Shown: piece after piece, positions 35,392 to 47,644 of the stretch
Layout: each line of letters begins with the position of its first letter
Numbering within the stretch: position 1 is the first letter of the stretch
Source of the DNA: Aplidium turbinatum
Lineage: Eukaryota; Chordata; Ascidiacea; Aplousobranchia; Polyclinidae
Length of the DNA: 64,000 bases
Assembly: GCA_918807975.1 (NCBI GenBank)
Contig: OU964923.1
Location: 7,006,001-7,070,000, forward strand
Direction: 5' to 3'
Notes under the pieces: generated by a model
What the model was told of the DNA's origin: nothing
What the model saw: only the letters and a program-made list of their open reading frames with translations
Database searches by the model: none
Translations under genes and position numbers: made by a program

Positions 35392-35867
35392 ATGTCAAGT
35401 GTTTCATTTTTAAATTTTGAAAATATGACAACCTGGCCTTCAACGTATTGGACTGTGGCACCTGGAAAGGATTATGTGACAAACGTTCCAGAAGTTACCA
35501 ACACTACAGCATCAGCATATCAGGAAGAGAACCACAGACTTACTGCCTTCCAATTATCCGCCATATTGGTCCCGATATTTTTCGGCATCATTTTTCTTGT
35601 TGGAGTTGTTGGAAACACATTGGTCATTACAGTTATGTTGAAGATATATCAACCACAGTCTCAAGGCCTGAACTCTACAAACCGTTTTATTTTAAACTTG
35701 GCAATATCAGATTTATTTTTCCTCTTCTTTTGCGTTCCTTTTCAAGCCGTCATTTACAGTACAGAAGAATGGCCTTTTGGGGCTTTCATGTGTGTTTTCT
35801 GCGAATTTTGTCAGAAGGTATCCATGTTAGCAAGCGTCTACACCTTGGTGGCGTTATCACTGGACAG
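35392..35867 (+). CDS. receptor exon 1 (N-terminus to TM3)
   Basis: Codes the extracellular tail with two N-glycosylation sites and TM1-TM3. It ends inside the arginine codon of DRY (GACAG|GTAATC). Confidence 0.88.
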
Positions 35868-38800
35868 GTAATCAAGTTTATCATTTCTTATTTTACTTAA
35901 AAAAGGGGTTATAGCTTAGCCTTAGGTTAATTACTCTTTTCTCAAACAGACTGATATGATTGGTACAAATTTCATACAGTCCACATTCCTTTAATGGTAC
36001 AAATTGATAGTTTTGTCGGGAACGCTTCAAATGTTAACATCAATTTTGCATTAGTCTTATATTTATTAGCCTTGTAAAGCATTCGTCAATCCTTCCCATG
36101 ATTAATTATTTATATATACCCAAGGACATGACTTTGATCTGTGTGATATACTGACAAGGCTATAGCATTACATCTTGCTCGCAGTGAATTGATATCGGAG
36201 AAATACAATTTAATTTCGTTTCCAATGGATTAAGTCCCTTTTGGCAGTGTAGCGGCGTCTCTAAGGTTTTGATCATGCCATTAATGCGATTTTTGAATGT
36301 TTTGTGGCATGTTCACTCATAAATTAAAAAAAAAAATAATGCAAATTGGAAAAGTGTCTTTTACACCTCTTTGAAATGATTTTCAAGGTTGCTTTCAGCT
36401 CTTTTTCTTTTTGTTTTACAATTGTGAGCTTGATGGCTGTGGAAAGAGAAAAGAGTCCACTGTGTTCTTCAGTTAAAAAAACATTATTTAGTGTGCTTGA
36501 TCGATATTAATACCCAACTGGGAATCAAGCTCCATGCGATAATTTTAAAGTTTTTGTTTATCGTTTTACGTATTTCTTTATCACTTTTATGGGGTTGCTG
36601 TGGCATATAAGATGTCAAAATACTACCTTATTTTTAAGGCACAGAGGCTTTGTGTCAGTAAAACACTAAATATTTTCGACCTTTCTAAACAAATTAATAA
36701 TTCAGTGTTGAACATTTTTTGTAAAAATATTGTTTGCACATAACTTGTTGTAAATCTATGTGTCTAATGGTTAGAACAAATTTTAATATCGCTTTACATT
36801 TTTGTTTGAAGTGCTTGACCTTCTAGTGAAGATACTACTATACTGTATCTATAAGGTTATCAAATACCATTTTTAAAACACTTGGCTGGTACGCTGAAGT
36901 TACTGGATAAGTTGGCTTCTCCAATAAAATGCTAACAAAACAAAAAATTGTTTTAAAGCCATTATTTTTTATCTCCAGGTATTTTGCTGTAGCATTCGCC
37001 ACTTCGGCGAAACAGATTCGCACACGCAAAAACTCTATGTATTGTTTGGTGACAATATGGGTGGCTGCCATCGGCCTTGGAGTACCAGCACTTTTGACAA
37101 GACAACAGGTGCAGCAATACAAATAGCATATTTGTTTACTTTTCGATAACTTTATGATGTTATTTTTATCCCGGATATAAACCCCTACGCGTCATAGTGG
37201 AGCCTATTTCAATGATTTTCAACCGGTGTTCTTAGGAACACTAGTTATACGTGAAAGATACGTGTTAGTTAAAACAAAATTAAATGACTGACTGATCATC
37301 AAGTGTTCCAGAAGAAATTTATTAGTTTGACTCGTGTTTCATGAAATACCGGTCGAAAATCAAAATTACAAGACCATCATTTTGTTTTTATGCAGTTTCT
37401 GCCTAAATATCAACTTTGTGCTTATCCCAACAGGCCCACATACCGCACTGACAGAAACTGAATGTGAATAAATTGTTGTTGTGTTGTTTATTTTGTATAA
37501 ATATAAAAACTGCGTTTTGTATTTCGCAAGATATTTTAATGCGTAACGTGCTCTTTGACTCAAAAAAACGTTGAAAAACGTTGATGTATTTAAATAAAAG
37601 CAATAAACTTGACTGGTTGTTTCTGTAATTTTCCGCAAAACACTAAAATGTATTTAAAAGCAGGGTAGGCTATGTAGTCCTTTTGCAAAAACAAAACACC
37701 TTTTTTTTATTTTATATAATCACCAGCTGTCTTCTCATTTTTGAATTTCTTGTGAATTTGGTGGTGTGTCTATCTGCCTTCGACATCTCAAAACAGCAAT
37801 GTTTTTAGATAATGAAAAGGTGGTAATGGAAAAGCATTTGGAAAAAAATTATCAATTTGACAAATGATGTTGGTTTTCATCAAAATATGAAGCCGAATGT
37901 CTGCCCCATGTTTATTTTCATAATATGCTTTCCAATAAATTGTAATGACGACTAAGCAATTTACAAACAAGAAATATCACCTGTCTTTGACAATTTTCTG
38001 CCTTCTGTATTTGCTAAGCAAATAAACCTAACATTGATGTCACAAAAATTATCCATTACCCATTACTAAACAACCGAATGACATCCTTGCTGTTATACAG
38101 GACACATTTCCGTCTTTTTCTTTGGGAAACATGTCAACTTTTGCTTTATCTCCTTAGAATGAATTTAACTATTTATCTTGAGTTAGTCATAAATCTGTGA
38201 AAACAATTTATTTAACAGCCTCATTCAATTTATAGGGTCTCATATTTCGTTTGAATGTAACACATAAATTTTGGGAGTAGACTAATGTACCATGAATATA
38301 AGCTCTAGGTACAACAAAACAAGCTTTATGACAATTCAGATTTTCACGTCTAGGCCTACTCTGCCAAGCCACAAGCCAGCTTTCATTTTTTGTTTTTTTT
38401 TTGAGAACACAAAACAAAGGTAGCCTATACACTATCTCAGCACAGCAATCTGAACCGAATTTTTTGTCTGAACGAAGATGATCATTTTTACCGATTTCAA
38501 CTTTCAATTTGTTTTTACTGATAATAATTTAAATGTTTTTCGGTCCTACAAGATAAAATTGCAGCAAGTCAACAATAAAAAAAAGATTAAGCAAGAAAAA
38601 AAGAAGCAAATTTTAGTCACACAAGTACCACTTCTAGGCTACCCGGCCTACAGATAGTAACGCTTCAGTCAATTTTATAAATAGATCAAAATAACAAAGT
38701 ACAAACATACCTTGGCTTGCGTACAGTTATTTTGCTCAATCAAAAAATTATTGAAATAATGAACAAACAAATAACTGCAAATAGATACATATTGCAGAGT

Positions 38801-41800
38801 TGTCAAAAGCGTAGCTTGTTTTCTAGATTGCGCAAAAAAGTGATATTCAGGAATAAAATGCTGCCATTTTTTTTCGTTCCCGCTTAAATTGTCTTGGCAT
38901 TTTCAATTATGAGATTCCTTCAGATGATGACACGCATTGCGTTCATGTACTGCAATGTTTTGCAAGCTTTACATAAGTTATTATCATATCAAAAGCTGTC
39001 AAAAGATGCAAAAGATGCAGTATGTGGATTGTTGAAGTTATTGACTCGATAACAAACAAATTGGATGAGAGATTTGACCAAGATACCTTGCAGTTTCTTT
39101 GTGATATAGAAAAGGTGATTTTGGTTGGAACAAGGGAAAGAATGCAGCAACTTTGTCTCTTAAAGAAGGCACTAAGTCAAAGCTAAATGGGGATAATGAT
39201 GTTTCTCGGGATATTGATGTTAATTCTCTCGAAAACGAACTCAAACTGTTAAAGAATATAGCCACGTCACCTTCCATGATTGAAAGCTTTGTGACGCTAT
39301 CTGGTGTAAGCAAAGCCCTCAATTCTACTTTGAGAGGCATTTACAAAAATGTATTAAAACTGATACAGTTAGGCTATACCTGACAATTCCAATGTCCAAT
39401 GCTACTGCAGAAAGGTATTTTTCGTGCCTCAGACTGGTGAAAAATCACTTGAAAAGCAGATTAACCCAAGAGCACTTGAACCATAGCATGTTCTTGCACA
39501 TTTACAAAAACTTGATCGATCAGGTTGATCTCACCTCAATTTTTCAAGAATTTATTGCTTTCAATGATCGTAGGATTAACTTTTTTGGGAAGAAATTTCA
39601 AGTGTAATACAATAGCAGTCCCCTATAGATTCGGCTGCATAGCTTAGTAGTAAGAGCACTGGAACGACGTTCGAAAGTGTGCCGCTTCGACACCGCTCAA
39701 GATCATGCGGCTGTGTCTTTGAAGGTGGTCAGGAAGATTGGCTTCCTTGCCTTCCTGTCCACTTAATTTAAATCGTCAATCACTGAGATGTTGAATCAAG
39801 TTGGTTTGACTTTGACTGCTACGCCTCTGGGCCCGCCTACTTTTAAAATGGTTCCTACATGCCTGAGCAGATTCCGTACTTTTCAAACCGGATGTTAACT
39901 TTTCCGCAGTGGCTTTAGTCAATTTGCAAAATACCGCGTTAAAAGGATTACAGTTTTACGCGTTTTATGGAGAAAAATGATTTTGTCCCTTGAGAAAGTA
40001 GGTCGGCAATTGTTGATGTAAAATATAACAGTGTTTATTTAACTGTGTTCCCTTGGAACCTCGTGCAATAATTTATATTGATTGTACTGTATAATAAAAC
40101 TGCATTTAAATCCTGAAATCATTAACTGCAATCAGTTGTTACTTCTTGGAATATATCCTGACAGCATAATCTGTCCATTCTACATTGATTTAACGTCTGC
40201 AAACGTTAAATCAATGTAAAAGTGACAAGTGTTGCTGTCAGGGTTATTCATCTATTCGAGCCTTGTTGATGGAATCTTTGAATCCTCATCTATAATATTG
40301 ATCCTTTTTCTCAACAAAAGCACCATGAATGACATCGAAGAGGAAAATCGATGCGCTCTTTATTATGAAGCTGAAAAATTGAGCTTCTTCTCTCGTTTTA
40401 ATGTTGCAACATTCAACACTAATGTAAATGTCAAAGTCATTTTAGTAGAAAACCATGTTAGTTACGCGCATGCGTTTTGATGCCAAGTTCTTTAAAGAAT
40501 TCCCTGATGTCATTATATCATATTTTACATTTTTGGCATCTCTAGTCATGCTTTGCTCAGCAGTGCATATTTTAAGCTTGGTCATCTTAATCAAGGTGGG
40601 GGACAGCCGATATCTCACCAAAATTGTTAAGGGAAGCATAAATTAATTCAACGAGTTTTGTTGTCTTTTTTATCCCAGAAATTTGTTTTAAAGGAAAATT
40701 GAACTAACGACATAAATAACAAAAAACAATTAGAAGTTTAGAGAAATTTACAAAACGTCTTGAAGCTTTATAGACTTCGTCACCGTCTTTAAGGCTATAA
40801 ATATACATGTTTCATAAATGCAACTACATAGTTATAACTTTCTTGCCTTCTGTGGTTGTATTAAAATTAAAGGCTCTAGCAGTGGCGTAGCCAAAGGGGG
40901 GGTTTTGGAGGTTACAACCCCCCCCTTTGACACGCGTGTGACGTCACGATATTGAGAATGATGCTTTCAGTCTAAAAAAAATTGCCTAATTTTAAACAAA
41001 ATTTCACTAAAAGAGCGAGTTTTGCCAATACCAAACATTCAAACATTTCAGCCAGGAATTACCAACAAGAAAACATAGAGACTTAGCTTTATTTCCAAAA
41101 AATGCCGAAGAAAACATGATCTTATCCTTTTTCTATGCCACCGGACAGCACCACTTTACAGGAATATTCGTACCCACATTTTGGTTGAAAATGCTCTCAG
41201 AATGCACCAAATTCAAAGTAATTTTTCAAAATTATCTGGGGGAGGCCCCCAGACCCCCCGCCGCTGGATCGTCAAACCCCCCTTTCAAAGTTCCTGGCTA
41301 CGCTACTGGGCCCTAGTAAAAATGTAATTTCTAGTCGATTTAAAAGTGCACACAATAAAAAAAAGGCCAGCCCAAATGGTCATCCATAACATAAATATGT
41401 GAATAAAATTACTGGAATAGATATCACTCAATATGAATAACTCCAATTAGAGATATTTCTTTAAAATCTTTTGCTATTGTTTCAAATAGTTTTTGTTGTC
41501 ATTAAAGCTGTCTTTCGTGATTGATTTGATGTTTATGAGACAGATTTATTTTTATTTTGATCAAAGGTACTTATCTTGGAAATATATTGATTCGAAAAGT
41601 ACAAGCAGGACAAAATTAATTCGTTTTCCTCCTTAAAATTTATTATGAGATTTTTTACGCTAATAGAGTTGTTTTAGATGTTTATTCAATTATTCCGTTT
41701 ATGGTTTAGCATTAAACAAAATTAAATGTTAGATATTTTTACCTCTACAAAAAAAATTTTTCACCTTGATTCGAAGTCTGCAAACATTGAATCAATGCCA

Positions 41801-44800
41801 AAAAAGGGATTTTTTAGTTGATTATTTTTTGTAGTTTTTATTTAGCGTTGCTATTGTATTAACAAGCGCAGAATCATTACATTCTTACACACCGCATTAG
41901 TCAACGCCATACAGATTTTGTCAACATACTTAATGGATTCACGTTGTCGATAAATTTCGTTTCGATTTTTGGAAAATATGTTTTGAAATATTCCAATCTA
42001 TAATTGTTCTGTCAATTGCTTATTTTGGTACGCGATTCTTTTATTGTCCAGAATAAAAGCAGATTGTCACTTTATACATCTTGTGATAGTTCAGCTTAAT
42101 TTGCACCAGTAGAACGCATCATGTTATTTAACTAAATGCCTGATGAACAGCCTCATTCAATTTTCTTATTAGGTACATATGGCACAATTTAGGATGCAAT
42201 TTATACTTCGCTCTTTTCGTTGTTTAAAATAAAAAAAGTAAAACATTTAAATTTGTCTATCCAGGTCTAGGAAAAATAACACTACTTTTGAATAATATAT
42301 CCACAACTTAATTTGCAACAAAAACAATTCATTTTTGAGTTCTAATTTCATCAGTACAGGCGAAGCAGACTTATGCTAAACGATTTTGCAACATTTACTT
42401 GTTAAAATCAACAAAATCTTTTAGAAGCCTTGACCTGACAGTGTAACCCTGTAGCAATAATGTGTGTTATGCAAAGTGACTGCATTGAAAAGAATTTTTC
42501 ATGCACCTAACGCAAACTGGCGGTGGGACGGCGTAACGGATAAGGCGTTAGCGTTCCAATTATGCAAACCTGGTTCGACTCCTGGCTTCAGCTGGTTGTT
42601 GAAAACATCGCTCACCTCTACTTAGGGTGTAATAAATTGGGTAGGCATAACTGCTGAAGGAAAAGCGGCCGAGAGAAAGTAACTGACCACCCTACTCTCC
42701 TTAGTGCCGAAGGCTTAGTACAATGAGAACCTTATCTTCTCATACCCGACACTTGAATCAAGTATAGGACCACTTTAACCTTTTTAACCCAAACATTTCT
42801 ATACCAGAACGACCGAAGATTAGAGCTTATAATAGATAACCAAACAATTAGTCAATGTAGCTTAATTTACGAGTTGCAATTATTTGCAATTATTATAATC
42901 GGCATTACTTGTGATTCCTGAGGCTTTACTTCAACAATGGTGTCAAAGCATTAGAATCAATAACGCTTATCTTTTTTTGACACTAATGACTCTCATTGAC
43001 ATTCAACAGCCTCATTCAATCTTCACTAATGACTTTCATTGTCTTTTAGCACATCACATCAGTGTTGTGAATACAGACAGTGGGAGACGGATTTTTGGAA
43101 TGTTTATTGCAACAATGTCGTGATTTTATTGACTAAAGTGGCAAAAGACACATAATTTCCATTGTTTACATTTTTTTCACTGTACATTTTAAAGCCAGGT
43201 GTCGTAAGTGTGACCACATTGCTTCTTTAGCACCGTGTTTCACACCGTGCGTACACTAAGCATGAAAAAAAATTTAAACAGGAAACATTTCCTGTTTTAA
43301 TGGAAACTTAATTAATTACAATTGTTTTAATTAAAACTACATCCGTGTTCAGCTGATCCGTCACGCTTAAAGGGTTACGTTTTTTTCTGATTTATAAAAT
43401 ATGATGGCTTAATTTTCTATCTTATATAAAAAAAATATTGAAGTTAGTAATGTAGTGTTTTGTTTAAAGTGCGCTTGCAGTGAGGAGTAAAAAAGTGAAA
43501 TTTAGAAATGACTCTTATGATGTGGCCAGAAAAAATGGTGTTTCTCCCTCCGTAATGTAAGGTCCATGGTAACAGTACATGCTCTTTCGCTGCAGTTCAG
43601 TTTGCAAAACATTACCCTTTTATCTTTGATTTCAGATCTATTACAATAATTCAACGCTTTGCATTATCAACTTCAACATGCCAACGCTGTACAGAGTATA
43701 CATCGCCGTCATATGCGCCATTGGTTATGTTGTTCCTCTGTTCCTCATATTCTGTTGTTATGTCGGAGTACTTCGAGCGATGTCCAAAAATGCGAAGAAC
43801 ATCGCCGCATCAGGGAACAAAAGCTCTCAAAAGTCCAGGAAGAGAGTTACAAAGATCGTTATCATGGTGGTAAGAATAGTATCGACCTACGATGTTTTTC
43901 CTTGATGCGATTTTATTATCATCAGTAATAGCGTTGACAGGGGTCCAGGGGGTACTTTTGGACCTGGGACCAGGGTGATTTTAAGGATTTGGAAGCTTTA
44001 CGAGAGCCCGGGAACTTAAAGAAACCATCGTGTATTCTTTGGATGTAGTGCGTTGCTCTTGGAAATATCTAGAGGCCAGAAGATGCCATTGGTGCCGGAT
44101 CTAAGTTATTCTTTTAACGGCCCTGATTATATCATTAGACTACTTATAAAATAGAATATCTGTAAAAGTTGCGACTTTCAAGCTATTGTTCTTAAATCTA
44201 TATACTTGATTAGTTTATTTATTATTCATTGCTTTAGTCATTTACAGACTTTGCGCAAAATTGGCGAGTGATCAGATAACGATACCTGTAATAAAATTGG
44301 TGTGGATAAAATAGGAAAAGTGGATAGCATTATAATGAAGATTGGAAACATTTTGCTATCTGAAAAATGCTCCCAATAAAAAAAGGGATTTTGATTTAGC
44401 ATCTTTGTCACGAATATAGGCTATAGGACAAGAGACTAACACCAGGGGAAACCGAATTCATTGAATTTGAATATATTTTGAATGAGTTAGGAAAAGGCGA
44501 TTACGATTGTATGGTTAGTTGTTACGAAAGCATAACAAGGACTGAGAAATGGTTGTTACAGAAAATAGAGTAAAGAAAGTGGAAAACCAGAGCTGAGTTG
44601 ACAAATACTTTAGAAAAGAGATCTTCATGTGGTTAGGTTGAAGAAGGAAAATGTAAAGCGAAAGGATTTTGAAAAAAACAAACAAGCCAACTCCAGCTCT
44701 GATAAGTGAGGTTTTTGTCTAGAAGTCCAGCAAATAGAAAGGAACAAAGAAGATATCAAATCGACAGATTGTTAAAGAAACTAACATTTTTGTTCACATT

Positions 44801-47087
44801 AAAACGAGTTGTCAAATTTTTCGTTTCTACAAGGCCCCTACTTTTCACAAACATCAAACGTATTCTCTAAACTGTATGAGCAAACGAAAAAACACTGAAG
44901 AACAAATTCCCGTTTTCAAGTTTCAGTTTATTCCACCGCACGTGAAATGCTATAAAATATATTCAACTATTACATTTCTTTTCCTTCATCGTAACAATTT
45001 ATTTTACAGCTTTCTTTATATAAGGTACTGTATAGTTCATGGCGAGGATGTGTATTTATCACTTTATTAGTAAGAAAAGATGTTTGTCGTTTATGAAAAT
45101 GCCACTTTACCACTTGTTCCTTATCACTGACGTCACAAGGCACACAAACCACCTGTCAGTCAAAAAGGCAAATGGTTGCAGTTCATCCACTATATCCAAA
45201 TGAGAGTTTAATTTAAGCCAGAGCTAATATAGCTCCAGGAACTTCTAAATTTGGCACCGGAGCTTTTCTAATTTTTATCAAGGAGAGTCAATCGTTACTA
45301 GGTCCAGTGAATACAACAATAGCCTACGCTAAGTCAAAAAAGAAAAATTCTGATAAATTTGTTTATTTTAACGCTTTTGGTTTCGTTTTGATGCAACATT
45401 TCTTACCTTTGTTTGGTTTCATTTTTAGATTAAGTTTCCAAGCGAAGAGTTTCGTTTTATTCTGTTGGATTCGATTTTACCACTTTCACTTTATTTTATT
45501 CAATAAATGCATTTTTTTGTTTCGTTGCTTTCAACTAGGCCTACAAACGAAGGAGAATCTTCGAGCGCAGAAAGCTTTCTACCCACACTTTAAAACTTGT
45601 GGCTTTACACCATTTTCTTACAGGAATTAGCAGCTATTTAGATTTGTGGGTGCCCGATACCAAGATGTCTCAGTAAAAAAGTTCTCTTCATTTCGTTTCG
45701 AAGTATTTTACTTGTGACTTTTATTTCATTTCCTTAAACAACATTAATCTGAACCTCTTTACTAACTAACGCTTGGCAAGCTACACATTTCGGAACTAAA
45801 CTAGATACCTAATGTAATTAGCGATTGGTGTACACAGCTTTTTAAATAAGAATATAAAAAGACTCTTTAGATAATTTTAAGAGAGTGATTTTGAATGTGA
45901 TGTCCATTTTCTCGAATTGATCTGAGTTTTGAGTAGTCATTGTATCCCAACGGTTGATAAGTGGTTGAAGATTTAGATTAAGTGAACGGGAAGGCAAGGA
46001 AACCAATCTTCGTATCTACCTTCAGATATGTCTTTATTGTCCTGCAAAAAAATAGCCTCATGCTTTTGAGAGGTGTCAAACCTGCGCTCTTTCGAGTGCC
46101 TTACCAAGGGTCTCACCCTCTATGCAAAGTTGTTTGAACTTTTAGGTTTAAGCTTTGGTTGAAAAACAAAAAAATGAAAGAAAATCAAATGGCATTTAGC
46201 TCACACAAAATCGTTCTTATGTTTTTCAGGTCATACTTTTTGCCATCGATTGGTTCCTACATCATCTGACCATAATGTGGGTGCATTTTGGAAACTTTGT
46301 ATACAACGAAGCTACCTACGTGTTGAAGGTCCTTGCCCATTGCTTGTCCTACGCCAACTCATGTGTCAACCCGATCATATACGCCTTCGTATCAGTCCGC
46401 TTCAGAAACGACTTCAAAAAAGTCTTCACTTGTCAGTACTTCAGTGACGCTTTTGGAAGTATGAAGCTTTATTCTCGAAGAATGGTCGCTTCTATGCGTC
46501 ACCAAAAACGAAGCTCGAGTGATCGAGAAAGAAAACTCTTTGAAATGAATGGAAATGTCGCAGAACGAAAACTTCGCCCTAGAGCGCCTGTTTTAGGTCA
46601 TGTGTCCACAGATGTATCCGACTCCGGTTGCAACCATAGTAGAGTCACTGTATCCTGCTCTTTGTGCATGTTTGAAAAGATCGATCCTCATGATGCAGAT
46701 CAAAAGGAAGATAGTAAATTACTCAACAGCAACTCAGAAAACCAAACTATTTCCAACAGAGAAGTCACAAAAGCTCAAGTTCTTTCCAACGACAAACACC
46801 GAATTGAAGTGAAAATAGAAAACAATGTCCCTTGTTCCCAGATAAGTGAGGAATCAATTGATTCTGGTGTGACGACCACACCAACACACATGTCTTCCAA
46901 AAACAACCACTTTGCTGCGAATTGTAAGGAAAAGACTCCTGTATTTGAAAGTAATACAAGTTGTGATTTTACTATAGAAGTTGCTCCAAAACATACTTTC
47001 AAATCCAAAAAAAAGAAATCAAAGATGAACCAAGAGAGAATTTGCAAGTTGAACATGGTAGATGAGGAATCATCAAATATGTTTTGA
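35392..47087 (+). CDS. galanin/allatostatin-A-type neuropeptide receptor (class A GPCR)
   Basis: Exons 35392-35867, 36979-37108, 43636-43869 and 46230-47087 join with GT-AG borders and agreeing phases (2, 0, 0) to give 565 residues. A class A receptor is read from GN in TM1 (residues 74-75), LAISD in TM2, WPFG and Cys134 before TM3, DRY at 158-160, the second-loop cysteine (STLC), VVP in TM5, and NPIIY in TM7. N-glycosylation sites are N11 and N37. TM6 DWFLHHLTIMW and TM7 AHCLSYANSCVNPIIYAF closely follow galanin and allatostatin-A receptors, which bind peptides at the plasma membrane and couple to G proteins. The ATG at 35392 has A at -3. Oddities: the usual P6.50 is leucine, and the C-tail is about 200 residues, far longer than in vertebrate GALRs. 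Whether it is a galanin or allatostatin-A orthologue I cannot settle. Confidence 0.9.
35868..36978. other. receptor intron 1
   Basis: Bounded by GTAATC and ATCTCCAG. No repeat was recognised. Confidence 0.7.
36979..37108 (+). CDS. receptor exon 2 (TM4)
   Basis: Starts G|TAT, completing Arg and giving the Tyr of DRY, then codes TM4 (TIWVAAIGLGVPALL). It ends in phase 0 at CAACAG|GTGCAG. Confidence 0.85.
37109..39009. other. receptor intron 2, 5' part
   Basis: The first 1.9 kb of the 6.5-kb intron shows no repeat that I can name. Confidence 0.5.
39010..39607 (+). mobile_element. hAT transposase C-terminal fragment in receptor intron
   Basis: Plus-strand frames encode DSITNKLDERFDQDTLQFLC, then VSGVSK-like text, then TIPMSNATAERYFSCLRLVK and LKSRLTQEHLNHSMFLHIYK. 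This is the C-terminal hAT dimerisation region of the ZMYM/THAP12-like type. At least two frame changes separate the pieces. Its TIRs were not found. It belongs to a different hAT branch from the remnant at 98-565. Confidence 0.75.
39630..39835 (+). repeat. tRNA-derived SINE, family C
   Basis: A head like GCTGCATAGCTTAGTAGTAA with CCGCTTCGACACC, then GGAAGATTGGCTTCCTTGCC and CCACTTAATTTAAATCGTC. The last two words recur at 45940-46130 (inverted) and, in part, at 55140-55385. Confidence 0.6.
40157..40243. repeat. fold-back MITE, well preserved
   Basis: CCTGACAGCA and TGCTGTCAGGG are the ends. TACATTGATTTAACGT and its complement face each other around CTGCAA, so nearly the whole 87 bp folds on itself. 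Confidence 0.75.
40880..41308. mobile_element. hAT-type MITE, complete with TSD
   Basis: TIRs CAGTGGCGTAGCCA and TGGCTACGCTACTG enclose 429 bp. The flanks GGCTCTAG (40872-40879) and GGCCCTAG (41309-41316) are an 8-bp target duplication with one mismatch. No coding region. Lies in receptor intron 2. Confidence 0.8.
41757..41812. repeat. fold-back MITE, short copy
   Basis: CCTTGATTCGAAGTCTGC opposite AAACATTGAATCAATG keeps the family centre. The outer ends are reduced. Confidence 0.55.
42522..42780 (+). repeat. tRNA-derived SINE, family D
   Basis: GACGGCGTAACGGATAAGGC (A box) and CTGGTTCGACTCCTGGC (B box) stand at tRNA spacing, with an unrelated body of about 190 bp ending AATCAAGTATAGG. Single copy in the window. 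Confidence 0.65.
42781..43635. other. receptor intron 2, 3' end
   Basis: No repeat recognised. It ends GATTTCAG before exon 3. Confidence 0.5.
43636..43869 (+). CDS. receptor exon 3 (ECL2, TM5, start of TM6)
   Basis: Opens IYYNNSTLC, giving the conserved loop cysteine, then TM5 (IGYVVPLFLIFCCYVG) and a basic third intracellular loop. It ends KIVIMV in phase 0 before GTAAGA. Confidence 0.87.
43935..44108 (-). repeat. GGGCCC-rich interspersed repeat, copy 3, inverted
   Basis: AGCGTTGACAGGGGTCCAGG opens it and CATTGGTGCCGG closes it. Read on the minus strand it matches copies 1 and 2. It begins 66 bp after receptor exon 3. Confidence 0.6.
44110..45935. other. receptor intron 3, middle
   Basis: AT-rich intron sequence with no feature that I can name. 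Confidence 0.5.
45940..46130 (-). repeat. SINE family C, inverted
   Basis: TTAGATTAAGTGAACGGGAA and GGCAAGGAAACCAATCTTC are the complement of the family C body at 39730-39775. A tRNA-like head (CTTGGTAAGGCACTCG on the minus strand) follows. Confidence 0.6.
46230..47087 (+). CDS. receptor exon 4 (TM6, TM7 and long C-tail)
   Basis: After TTTTTCAG it codes the rest of TM6, TM7 with NPIIY, helix 8 with a possible palmitoylation cysteine (KKVFTC), then about 200 hydrophilic Ser/Thr/Lys-rich residues to the stop at 47085. Confidence 0.9.
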   Translation, partial: VILFAIDWFLHHLTIMWVHFGNFVYNEATYVLKVLAHCLSYANSCVNPIIYAFVSVRFRNDFKKVFTCQYFSDAFGSMKLYSRRMVASMRHQKRSSSDRERKLFEMNGNVAERKLRPRAPVLGHVSTDVSDSGCNHSRVTVSCSLCMFEKIDPHDADQKEDSKLLNSNSENQTISNREVTKAQVLSNDKHRIEVKIENNVPCSQISEESIDSGVTTTPTHMSSKNNHFAANCKEKTPVFESNTSCDFTIEVAPKHTFKSKKKKSKMNQERICKLNMVDEESSNMF

Positions 47088-47334
47088 ACACACTTTTTGT
47101 AAATAATTACCTTTCCCTTCTACACATTTTATATTAGGCTATCATCAGTCAGTCCTCTTCGTGTGAGCCTCACAATTTTCAAACTGTTCGCACAATGTAG
47201 GCTACAATGCGCTTAATGGTAGGCTATAACTGACTATACCGCACCAAATACCAGCCGAGCCAGCAATTTTTTTTTCTTCAATCTTTTGGTGAGGAAATCG
47301 TTCACGAGTCAGCTCCACAATTGAGCTTGTTGGA
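47088..47334 (+). other. receptor 3' flank
   Basis: Probable 3' UTR. I see no AATAAA close to the stop. Confidence 0.35.
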
Positions 47335-47640
47335 TAAATGTTTGGTCTTGAATCTTTATCATCGGACTGACATAGCCTTGATAGGTTATTCCTGGTAGTT
47401 TCGCATACTTGTAGAGGCTTTTGACGCAGAGCCAGTTAACGAGATTGACAGAGTGAAGTTTCCGATTGTTGAATTGTTGTTGCCGAAGAATTATTCAATC
47501 CACTAGGTGCCGCTGAATGGAGAGCAGTCCTGAAATACGTTGCTCAAACGCACACTCAGAGAACTGAACCAGCGCCACTTGATCTTAAAGTTTCTCTGCG
47601 CACAAAGTCGGGCGCTTTGCCACTGAGTTAACGAAGCGGA
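47335..47640 (-). repeat. tRNA-derived SINE, family A, near full length
   Basis: The complement shows the head (GTTAACTCAGTGGCAAAGC), then the body and the tail (GATAAAGATTCAAGACC). It carries a short insertion between the A and B boxes. Confidence 0.75.
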
Positions 47641-47644
47641 GATA

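Noticed and set aside
46250-47056. Other-frame open frames across receptor exon 4
   Set aside because: Shadows of the receptor coding frame.
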